From CAZADH01 sp964483805 (GTDB lineage Bacteria > Muiribacteriota > Ozemobacteria > Ozemobacterales > Ozemobacteraceae): a stretch of DNA of 10,430 bases. The notes beneath the pieces are model-generated. The model ran no database searches. It was not told the origin of the DNA and saw only the letters and a list, made by a program, of their open reading frames with translations. The stretch is from the NCBI GenBank assembly GCA_964483805.1, contig CAZADH010000224.1:1-10430 (forward strand), read 5' to 3'. The position numbers were made by a program, and so were the translations under genes. Positions 1-7,643 of this stretch are shown here, one piece after another (positions within the stretch are counted from its first letter, which is position 1; each line of letters opens with the position of its first letter).

Positions 1-452
1 CGCACGTGCATGGCAGCGGCGGCGTGGGCTTGTGGACGTATCTGCCCGCGCACTTCGCGCACGTGCAAGTGTGGGATGATGCGCCCCCGGACCTGCCCGA
101 GGTTTCGGGCGCACCGGAGGCGGCGCCAAAGGCCGCCGAGGCCGTCTCGGCGCCGGTTGCCAGCCGACTTTGCGGGGTCTGGTTGCCGGGGTTGCTGTTT
201 TCGCCCAGGAGACACCCGGCGCCAAGCCATGTCATGAAGACGAGCAATGCGACGCTGCGGCCGTGGCCCGATGGGCGTGCACAGGTGCGCGACGAGCCGA
301 GCACGGCGGGCGAAATGCCCGTATCGCGCCGTCCGAGGGGGCCGGTGGCGGACGGCCGAAAAGGCGCTGGATTCGCATATCCCGTGGCAGGCTTCATGAG
401 GACAGTGTACCCCAGAACGACCGTGGGTGCATCCCCGCACGTGCTGTGGTAA
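1..452 (+). CDS. Possible C-terminal fragment of an unknown protein
   Basis: An open frame enters from the left edge (codons in phase with position 3) and ends at TAA 450-452. Its first 30 residues contain GGVGLWTYLPAHFAHVQVWD. This resembles the last strand motif (GxVGLWT...F.dv.V) of concanavalin A-like/LamG or DUF1080-type jelly-roll domains, followed by an Ala/Pro/Glu-rich tail. Codon use is convincing only to about position 180; beyond that the translation is Arg/Pro-rich and may be read-through. The opposite strand is also open over most of this stretch and encodes a hydrophobic segment (see findings), so the strand is not certain. The family match is from memory of the motif, not from a search. 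Confidence 0.35.
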   Translation, partial: HVHGSGGVGLWTYLPAHFAHVQVWDDAPPDLPEVSGAPEAAPKAAEAVSAPVASRLCGVWLPGLLFSPRRHPAPSHVMKTSNATLRPWPDGRAQVRDEPSTAGEMPVSRRPRGPVADGRKGAGFAYPVAGFMRTVYPRTTVGASPHVLW

Positions 453-505
453 ATTGATCGCCGCGCCGGTCTCGCGCGCCACCGCACCCTGATAAGGAAC
501 CGACG

Positions 506-3478
506 ATGCACAAAAAAGAGATTACCGAAATATTCCGTAAATACAAATCCGACGACGAGATCTTTCACGATCTCATGCCGCTGCGCATGCGCGAGATTCT
601 GCTCGTGGCGACGATTTACGACGCCTTCATCCTCGAACAGGACGGGCTGTTGTCGGAGATGATCTTCGGCGAATATCACCAGCTCAACCTTTCGCACGCC
701 CCCCGCATCACCAGTGTCTGTTCTTCCGATGAGGCGCTCGAGCGGTTGAACACGCGGCATTACGACCTGGTCATCGTCGTCAGTCGCATCAGTCGCAGCG
801 AACCGACAGAGCTGAGCCGGCGCATCAAAGAAATCAACCCCACGATTCCGATTCTTCTGCTGCTCAACGACAACGCCAGCATCGGCACCATCAGCCAGAA
901 TCGGCAGTTGCTCAAATACTTCGACAATGTCTTCGTCTGGAACGGTCACTCCGAGATCTTTCTGGCCATGATCAAATACGTCGAAGACAAGATCAACGTC
1001 TTCAATGACACGCGCATCGGTCTGGTGCGGGTGATCTTGCTGGTGGAAGACTCGATTCGGTATTACTCGAGATATCTGCCGTTGCTGTACACCAACGTGG
1101 TGCGGCAGACGCAACGCCTGATGCACGAAGAGCACCTCGTTGAAACCAAGAAGGTGCTGCGCATCCGCGCCCGCCCGAAGATCCTTTTGGCGACCAGTTA
1201 CGAGAAGGCGATGTCGATCTTCGAGACGTTTCAAGACTATCTGTTGTGCGTCATCTCCGACGTGAAGTTCCCAATCGACGGGCAACTCGATGACCAAGCG
1301 GGCGTCAAGTTGATCAAAGACCTGCGCAAGATGAATCCCGACCTGCCGATTCTGTTGCAGTCGTCCGAACCGGACTGCGCGCGCTATGCCACCGAGAACG
1401 GCGTCAAGTTCATCAACAAGAACTCCGACAACCTCAACAACGAACTGGGCCAGTTCTTCAGTTCAGATCTGGGGTTCGGCGACTTCATCTTCCGTAACGC
1501 GACCGGTCACGAGATCGCGCGCGCCCGTTCCATGGACGACTTGAAGGAGCGGCTGAACTCCTTGCCCGCCGAGTCGCTGTTGTATCACGCCTCGCGCAAC
1601 CATTTCTCTGCCTGGTTGATGGCCCGCGGTGAGATCCAGATTGCCCAGGTCGTTTTCAAAACAAAGGTCGACGATTTCAAGAACGCCGAGGAGTTGCGTA
1701 GTTTTCTCATCAACGTTGGCGAGATGGTGCAGAGCATCAAGACCAAGGGCAAGATCATCACCTTCGACCCCAACTATCTTAAAGAGGCGAACCACATCTT
1801 CCGATTGGGCGAGGGGTCGTGCGGTGGCAAGGGGCGCGGCATCGCCTACATGAACTCGCTGCTGTGCAACTCCGATCTGCACGATCAGTTTCCGACGATC
1901 AACATCAAGATTCCGCAGACGGCGATCATCGGCATCGACGAGTTCACGGGGTTCATCGAGCGCAACAGTCTTTCCGACATCATTCACGGGGTACACGATT
2001 ACGATCTGATCAAGCGTCGGTTTCTGATGGGCAGCCTCTCGGTGGAACTCAAACAGCGGTTGCGCACCTTCCTCGAACACATCACCCACCCGTTGGCTGT
2101 GCGGTCCTCGGGCCTGCTCGAAGACTCTCTGTCGCATCCGCTGTCGGGGTTGTACCAAACGTATTTTCTGCCGAACAACCATCCCGATATCAACGTGCGC
2201 CTCAACCACCTCATGGAAGCGATCAAGCTCATCTACGCTTCGGTGTATTCGCCGATGGCGCGCGCCTACTTCGATGCGATCGACTACAAGATCGACGAAG
2301 AACGTATGGCCGTTGTCATACAAAAGGTTGCGGGCACGACCCGCGGTGGTCGGCTGTATCCGCATGTTTCGGGGGTTGCCCAGTCATACAATTTTTACCC
2401 GTACTCATATATCAAGCCCGAGGATGGGGTGGCGATGATCGCCCTGGGATTGGGCAAGTTCGTGGTCGGTGGCGAGCGATCGTACCGCTTCTGCCCCTCG
2501 TATCCCCAGCTCGACATGATGACGGCCGACGAGCAGGTGCGCCTGTCGCAGAAGCACTTCTACGCACTCGATCTTGCGCGTGGGCAACTGGACCTGTTCA
2601 ACGGCGAGGACGCCACTCTGCTGACGCTCGATCTTGCGGCGTCCGAGCAGGACGACACCCTGCGCGACTGCGTGTCCACATGGGACCACGCCGATCAGTG
2701 TCTGCGCGTTGGCCTCGACGGGCACGGTATGCGGGTGCTGAACTTCGCCAATGTGGTGAAATACGATTCGTTCCCGTTGTCCGACTGTTTGCGCACCATT
2801 CTCGGCATCGTGCGTGACTCCATGGAAACGCCGGTCGAGATCGAGTTCGCGGTCAACCTCGACCCGGGCGCGAACGGCAAGCCGACGTTCTATCTCTTGC
2901 AGATCAAACATCTGTTGCGTGATTCCGAGGAGTGTACCCTCGACCTCGATGCGATCAAGCAAGACGATGTATTTCTCTATACCAACAAGGGCATGGGCAA
3001 CGGTACCATCGATCAGATCACCGATATCGTCTGGGTCGATCCAACGCGCTTCGACAAGACCCGGACGCAACAGATGGCGATCGATGTCGCCAAGATCAAC
3101 GAGGCGATGAAAAAAGACGGGCGCAAATTCATCCTGATTGGCCCGGGCCGCTGGGGTACCCGCGATCGCTGGTTGGGGATTCCCATCACCTGGCCGCAGA
3201 TCTCGCACGCGCAGATCATCGTAGAATACAGCCTCGACGATTTCCGCGTCGATGCGTCGTTGGGGTCGCATTTCTTCCACAACGTGACGTCGCTGAACAT
3301 CGGCTATTTCACGGTGCCGTACAACATGCCGCCCAACGCCATCGACTGGGATTGGATCAAACAACAGGAGGTCGTCGGCCGCATGGGCGATTTCACGCAT
3401 TCGCGCGTCGAGAAACCCATCCGCACCGTCATGGACGGCCGCAAAGGCGTATCGGTGATGTTCAAACCCGGTCGGTAG
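506..3478 (+). CDS. Receiver-domain / PEP synthase-like (PPDK_N ATP-grasp) fusion protein
   Basis: A 990-residue cytoplasmic protein. ATG 506 is preceded by AAGGA at 494-498. Residues about 25-160 look like a degenerate receiver domain (beta strand ILLVAT, no acceptor Asp). Residues about 175-325 form a second receiver with acidic pair E181/D182, likely phospho-acceptor D252 (ISDVKFP), S286-S287 and K305. Residues about 330-430 are a linker containing SAWLMARGEI. The rest is the PEP/pyruvate-binding ATP-grasp domain of PEP synthase and pyruvate phosphate dikinase: GGKGRG with K442, AVRSSGLLEDS with R533, a VAQ strand near residue 630, EIEFAV with E780, LLQIK with Q799. The C-terminal block has IGPGRWGTRDRW (878 onward) and GSHFFHN (H922). 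The swivelling catalytic-His domain and the PEP-binding barrel of true PPDK/PpsA are absent, so it probably does not make PEP alone. An ATP-dependent phosphotransfer or regulatory role under phospho-signal control is inference. The last codon and stop lie in a repeat hairpin. Confidence 0.88.
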   Translation: MHKKEITEIFRKYKSDDEIFHDLMPLRMREILLVATIYDAFILEQDGLLSEMIFGEYHQLNLSHAPRITSVCSSDEALERLNTRHYDLVIVVSRISRSEPTELSRRIKEINPTIPILLLLNDNASIGTISQNRQLLKYFDNVFVWNGHSEIFLAMIKYVEDKINVFNDTRIGLVRVILLVEDSIRYYSRYLPLLYTNVVRQTQRLMHEEHLVETKKVLRIRARPKILLATSYEKAMSIFETFQDYLLCVISDVKFPIDGQLDDQAGVKLIKDLRKMNPDLPILLQSSEPDCARYATENGVKFINKNSDNLNNELGQFFSSDLGFGDFIFRNATGHEIARARSMDDLKERLNSLPAESLLYHASRNHFSAWLMARGEIQIAQVVFKTKVDDFKNAEELRSFLINVGEMVQSIKTKGKIITFDPNYLKEANHIFRLGEGSCGGKGRGIAYMNSLLCNSDLHDQFPTINIKIPQTAIIGIDEFTGFIERNSLSDIIHGVHDYDLIKRRFLMGSLSVELKQRLRTFLEHITHPLAVRSSGLLEDSLSHPLSGLYQTYFLPNNHPDINVRLNHLMEAIKLIYASVYSPMARAYFDAIDYKIDEERMAVVIQKVAGTTRGGRLYPHVSGVAQSYNFYPYSYIKPEDGVAMIALGLGKFVVGGERSYRFCPSYPQLDMMTADEQVRLSQKHFYALDLARGQLDLFNGEDATLLTLDLAASEQDDTLRDCVSTWDHADQCLRVGLDGHGMRVLNFANVVKYDSFPLSDCLRTILGIVRDSMETPVEIEFAVNLDPGANGKPTFYLLQIKHLLRDSEECTLDLDAIKQDDVFLYTNKGMGNGTIDQITDIVWVDPTRFDKTRTQQMAIDVAKINEAMKKDGRKFILIGPGRWGTRDRWLGIPITWPQISHAQIIVEYSLDDFRVDASLGSHFFHNVTSLNIGYFTVPYNMPPNAIDWDWIKQQEVVGRMGDFTHSRVEKPIRTVMDGRKGVSVMFKPGR

Positions 3479-3504
3479 GGGCACGTTGCCACGTGCCCCT
3501 ACCG
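3473..3504. repeat. REP-like hairpin overlapping the upstream stop codon
   Basis: Two perfect 14-bp arms, CGGTAGGGGCACGT (3473-3486) and its reverse complement (3491-3504), enclose a TGCC loop. The core starts with GTAG, the tetranucleotide found at the foot of REP hairpins recognised by REP-associated transposases, and it lies 16 bp before the RAYT start codon. The left arm supplies part of the last sense codon and the TAG stop of the receiver-PPDK_N gene. The hairpin could also help end that transcript, although no T-run follows. Confidence 0.85.
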
Positions 3505-3520
3505 ATTCCAGGTGTTGCCA

Positions 3521-4126
3521 ATGACCCGCCGCCACAACCGCCGTTCCATCCGCCTGCCCGGTTACGATTACGCCCAACCCGGCGCGTATTTCGTGACGAT
3601 TTGCACGCAGGATCGGGCGCACCTGTTCGGCGACATTGTCGATGGGTTGATGCGATTGAACGCGGTGGGCGACATCGTTCACGACGAATGGACGCGAACC
3701 GAACGGATTCGTTCGGAAATGGTGTTGGGCGCATTCGTCGTCATGCCGAATCATGTTCATGGAATCGTGACCATTGCCGTGCCCCATGGGGGCGACGCGT
3801 CCGGGGTTGTTGTAGTAGGGGCGCACGGCCGTGCGCCCCTACGTCATGCGCCCCCGCGGATACAACGTTCGGCGCGGTCGTTGGGGGCATTTGTCGCCGG
3901 TTTCAAATCGGCGGTCACGACGCGAATCAACGCCATGCGTGGCACCCCGGGTGCACCCGTTTGGCAACGCAATTACCACGAACATGTGATCCGCAACGAT
4001 AGCGAATTCGATCGGATCCATGAATACATTGTAAATAATCCGATGCGTTGGCATCTGGACCGCAACAATCCCGATCGCCCGCCCCCGGCGCCCGGGGTTC
4101 GCGAAGATCCGCCGCCGTGGTGGTGA
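3521..4126 (+). CDS. REP-associated tyrosine transposase (RAYT, Y1/HUH family)
   Basis: A 201-residue single-strand-DNA transposase of the IS200-like Y1 (TnpA_REP) family, which cuts and joins REP hairpins. Seen in the protein: a basic start (TRRHNRR), GYDYAQPGAYFVTICTQ, the metal-binding HUH motif in MPNHVHGIV (H78, H80), the conserved block VWQRNYHEHVIR, and HEYIVNNPMRWHLD with likely nucleophile Y169. ATG 3521 follows AGGTG (3510-3514); GTG 3512 in the same frame is a less likely start. All key residues are present, so it may be active. Residues 99-108 (VGAHGRAPLR) are the translation of a REP-like palindrome inside the gene, in the linker that is variable among RAYTs. Related palindromes stand on both sides, which supports a complete REPtron-like module. 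Such genes are usually single-copy and host-domesticated rather than freely mobile insertion sequences. Confidence 0.92.
   Translation: MTRRHNRRSIRLPGYDYAQPGAYFVTICTQDRAHLFGDIVDGLMRLNAVGDIVHDEWTRTERIRSEMVLGAFVVMPNHVHGIVTIAVPHGGDASGVVVVGAHGRAPLRHAPPRIQRSARSLGAFVAGFKSAVTTRINAMRGTPGAPVWQRNYHEHVIRNDSEFDRIHEYIVNNPMRWHLDRNNPDRPPPAPGVREDPPPWW
3815..3842. repeat. Perfect 28-bp REP-like palindrome inside the RAYT gene
   Basis: GTAGGGGCGCACGG followed directly by its exact reverse complement, with no loop. It shares the GTAGGGGC foot with the repeat at 3473-3504 and differs at three positions from the copy starting at 4158. It is read in frame as VGAHGRAPL plus the first base of an Arg codon, so it does not disrupt the transposase. 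Confidence 0.9.
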
Positions 4127-4157
4127 TGCGTCGCGGCCGTCACGACAACCGGTAATC

Positions 4158-4195
4158 GTAGGGGCGCACGGCCGTGCGTTCCCACCGTGCGCCCC
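4158..4195. repeat. Degenerate REP-like palindrome with a duplicated half
   Basis: Positions 4158-4185 match the 28-bp palindrome at 3815-3842 at 25 of 28 positions; the changes break three stem pairs near the foot. A second right arm, CCGTGCGCCCC (4185-4195), is an exact complement of GGGGCGCACGG (4161-4171). The copy therefore has two possible right arms, and the stem can form in either of two ways. It lies 31 bp after the RAYT stop and closes the module on that side. Confidence 0.8.
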
Positions 4196-4236
4196 CGCCG
4201 TGCAGTTGCCGCCATCGGCCCCGTGGCGGCGAAAAC

Positions 4237-4276
4237 CAGACACCCCCGCCGGTGTCACCACCGACGGGGGTGTCTG
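4237..4276 (-). terminator. Hairpin, likely transcription terminator for gdhA
   Basis: A perfect 12-bp outer stem (CAGACACCCCCG 4237-4248 with 4265-4276) is extended by an inner CGGTG/CACCG stem around a TCAC loop. On the minus strand it lies about 60 bases past the gdhA stop and is followed by GGTTTTC. That is a short T-run, so Rho-independent termination is plausible but not textbook. On the plus strand only TTAT follows, so it is less likely to serve the transposase gene. Confidence 0.65.
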
Positions 4277-4338
4277 TTATCGGGTGAGATCACCCGGACG
4301 CCGACCGGGCCCTGGGCTCGATCGACGTATTTACAGAA

Positions 4339-5714
<1,376 letters not shown>

Positions 5715-5768
5715 CTATTCCTTCCTCGAGATTTGTGGATCGCCTACCGCAACGGTCCATTACCGCGT

Positions 5769-5797
5769 AGGATAGCACCGGCGTTCCCGAGGCTCAA
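5769..5797 (-). promoter_or_regulatory. Putative sigma-70-type promoter of gdhA
   Basis: On the minus strand TTGAGC (5797-5792) and TATCCT (5774-5769) are separated by 17 bases, each matching four of six consensus positions. It lies about 55 bases upstream of the GTG start. The call rests on pattern match and position only. Confidence 0.45.
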
Positions 5798-6035
5798 GCC
5801 CCGTCTTTATTCGCTGTTGATGCGGATCAGCATGGTGTCGTCGTCCTCGACGATCGCGTCAGGGGCGCCACGCCGGCGGCGTAGGCGACCGCAAATCGTG
5901 CGAATTGACGGCCCTGGTGCCGAGGTTTTCGACGGCAAGCCTGGATGGCCCCGACGGCCTCGCAAACCATGGAAACCCGCTTCTGATGATGGTTACGCTG
6001 GCGCGTCGTCCGCGGACGCCGGTCGGGAACGATGC

Positions 6036-6069
6036 TGTCATTGACAGTCTGGGTGGGGTGGGCTAAAGT
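6036..6069 (+). promoter_or_regulatory. Putative sigma-70-type promoter with an overlapping palindrome
   Basis: A perfect -35 box TTGACA (6041-6046), a 17-base spacer and TAAAGT (6064-6069, four of six) stand 57 bases upstream of ATG 6126. The -35 box is the right part of an 11-bp palindrome, TGTCATTGACA (6036-6046), which could be an operator half-site pair or could be chance. Confidence 0.6.
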
Positions 6070-6125
6070 GTACCGCTTGACCGTAGGTTTTGCGGTGGTT
6101 TTCAGTTCTCGTTGGAGGTGGTCCG

Positions 6126-7406
6126 ATGCGTCGGATCGGCATTCTCGGTACGGCTCTACTTCTGGCGTCGGCGTCTGCCTGGGCCGGCGACATGGGCGTG
6201 GTCAGCGGAGCGTACATCAATGTGCGCGATGCCGGCCGCATCAACTCGTCGCAGGTGGCGAAGCGCTTCAAAGGTGAACGGTTCGAGATTCTCAACGAGA
6301 AAGACAACTGGCTCGAGGTCCGGTTCGCCGATGGCACCCGCGGTTGGATCGCCAAGTGGTTGGTGAAAACCGGCCAGGATGCCGAAGCGATGATCCGCGA
6401 ACAAGACTCAATGGCGTCGGCCGCGGCCGAAATCAACAAGGCGCCGCCGCCGAAGATTCTGGCGCCCCGCCACATGATCAACACCGGCCTGCCGCCGGCT
6501 GCCAGTACTACCCATGCGCTGGGCGGGCCGACGTCGGGCCACGGTTCGGCTGCCGGGTCCGATGATCGGCCCGTCCTGCCCAAACCACCGGTTCCCGGCC
6601 GAGGGTCCGCTGCCGCCGGTGATGGCAGCGGCAGCGGCCGTGGCAGTGCCGTGCCGGTCCAGGATGGTTCAGGCTCGGGCGACGAAGGTTCGCCGGCCAC
6701 CGGCTCCGAGGAAGCGGGCAGCGGCAGCGCGGTCGCCGCCGGCACCGGCTCGGGTTCGGGCTCGGCCGTCGATGCCGGTAGCGCGGTGAAGCTGACCGCC
6801 AAAGAGCGCCGTGCCCTCGAGAAGGCCGAGCGCGAAAAAGCCGAGAAAGAACGCATCGCCAAAGAGAAACAAGAGAAGAAAGCCGCCGCCGCTGCGGCGG
6901 CAGCGGCAAAGATCGAGCCGGGCAGCGGCGAACCGACAGGTTCGGGCGCGCCGCCCAAGGCCGGCACAAGTCGGACGGCCGAAGATTATTACAATCTTGC
7001 CATCGATCTCTTCGAGAAAAAGCAGTATCAACAAGCCCTCGACGCCAACGTCGAGGCGGCCAAGCTGCAGGCGAACAACGCCGAGATTCTCAACAACACC
7101 GGCAACTGTCACTTCAAGCTCGGCAACTTCCGCGAGGCGGTCGGCGTCTGGCTCGAGGCGCTCAAGCTGAATCCGAAGTCGGCCAAGATCTGTAACAATC
7201 TCGGCATCGCCTACTACCAGATGGACGAGAATGCGAAGGCCGTTGAATACTACAAGAAGGCCGTGTTGTTCGATCCCGACTTTTCCGATCCCTATTACAA
7301 CCTGGCCTCGGTGTACGGTTTCAAGGGACAGTATCAAGACGCAATCGAACACTATCAGAAATATCTCGAGCGCGCTCCTGACCCCGCCATGAAGCAGTTG
7401 ACCTAA
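6126..7406 (+). CDS. Exported SH3b-TPR repeat protein
   Basis: A 426-residue protein of unknown specific role. ATG 6126 is preceded by GGAGG (6114-6118, seven bases spacing); an in-frame GTG/ATG further upstream lacks such a site. Residues 1-20 form a Sec signal peptide ending in ASAWA. Residues about 22-82 are a bacterial SH3 domain (INVRDAG, GTRGWIAKWLV), a fold often linked to cell-wall peptide or protein binding. Residues about 110-220 are a low-complexity Pro then Gly/Ser/Ala linker with many GSG units. Residues 222-262 are a charged helix (KERRALEKAEREKAEKE) ending in nine Ala. Four TPR units follow at about 284-419 (YYNLAIDLFEKKQYQQALDA, NNLGIAYYQMDENAKAVEYY). A periplasmic scaffold or envelope-assembly role is inference. 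TAA 7404-7406 looks like a premature stop: the same frame continues for 17 sensible codons to TGA 7458-7460. Confidence 0.88.
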   Translation: MRRIGILGTALLLASASAWAGDMGVVSGAYINVRDAGRINSSQVAKRFKGERFEILNEKDNWLEVRFADGTRGWIAKWLVKTGQDAEAMIREQDSMASAAAEINKAPPPKILAPRHMINTGLPPAASTTHALGGPTSGHGSAAGSDDRPVLPKPPVPGRGSAAAGDGSGSGRGSAVPVQDGSGSGDEGSPATGSEEAGSGSAVAAGTGSGSGSAVDAGSAVKLTAKERRALEKAEREKAEKERIAKEKQEKKAAAAAAAAAKIEPGSGEPTGSGAPPKAGTSRTAEDYYNLAIDLFEKKQYQQALDANVEAAKLQANNAEILNNTGNCHFKLGNFREAVGVWLEALKLNPKSAKICNNLGIAYYQMDENAKAVEYYKKAVLFDPDFSDPYYNLASVYGFKGQYQDAIEHYQKYLERAPDPAMKQLT

Positions 7407-7486
7407 GAACGCATCGATTACTGCAAGAAGCAGCTCAAGACCGCGGGCAAGGGCGACTGAACGCCGAAGTTCTTCTGCCTTGACGG

Positions 7487-7566
7487 CACAACACCCGGGA
7501 CCGGCTCGCCAATCGGCTCGCCAAACGGCTCGCCAACTGGCTCGCTGCCGTGTTCCGGGTGTCGTG
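7487..7566. terminator. Imperfect long-loop hairpin between convergent genes
   Basis: CACAACACCCGG (7487-7498) pairs with CCGGGTGTCGTG (7555-7566) at 11 of 12 positions, across a 56-base loop. It lies between the convergent SH3-TPR and beta-propeller genes, where a two-way terminator would be expected. No good T-run follows on either side, so the role is uncertain. Confidence 0.35.
7502..7545. repeat. 12-bp tandem repeat, 3.7 copies
   Basis: The unit CGGCTCGCCAAN occurs at 7502-7513, 7514-7525 and 7526-7537. A partial fourth copy with one change (TGGCTCGC) sits at 7538-7545. The array fills most of the loop of the surrounding hairpin and lies outside any called gene. Confidence 0.9.
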
Positions 7567-7643
7567 TTCTTCGGTCGGGTATTTCTATTGTATTGCTTCT
7601 TGGCGCTTGGGCCCTCCGACCATGGCCGTCACGCCTGGACCTC

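Larger units (their letters stand above)
5715..6125. other. Divergent intergenic region
   Basis: This 411-base region separates the 5' ends of gdhA (minus) and the SH3-TPR gene (plus). It holds a promoter-like sequence for each. A minus-strand frame of under 75 codons ends at TAA 5809-5807 with a plausible-looking tail (DAIVEDDDTMLIRINSE), but it has no ATG start or ribosome site that I can find, so I do not call it a gene. Nothing else recognisable is seen between about 5815 and 6030. Confidence 0.6.

Noticed and set aside
2405..3826. A 473-codon open frame on the minus strand opposite the receiver-PPDK_N gene
   Set aside because: It is rich in His, Arg and Val without family motifs, and spans both the strongly supported plus-strand gene and the RAYT start. 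High GC content makes such antisense frames common.
5807..5990. Small minus-strand frame ending in DAIVEDDDTMLIRINSE
   Set aside because: The acidic tail looks protein-like, but there is no ATG start or ribosome site, and the upstream translation is Arg/Pro-rich. It might be a gene remnant.
6600..6790. Repetitive Gly/Ser/Ala codons in the SH3-TPR gene as a DNA repeat
   Set aside because: The repetition is at the amino-acid level with mixed codons; no regular DNA unit is visible.
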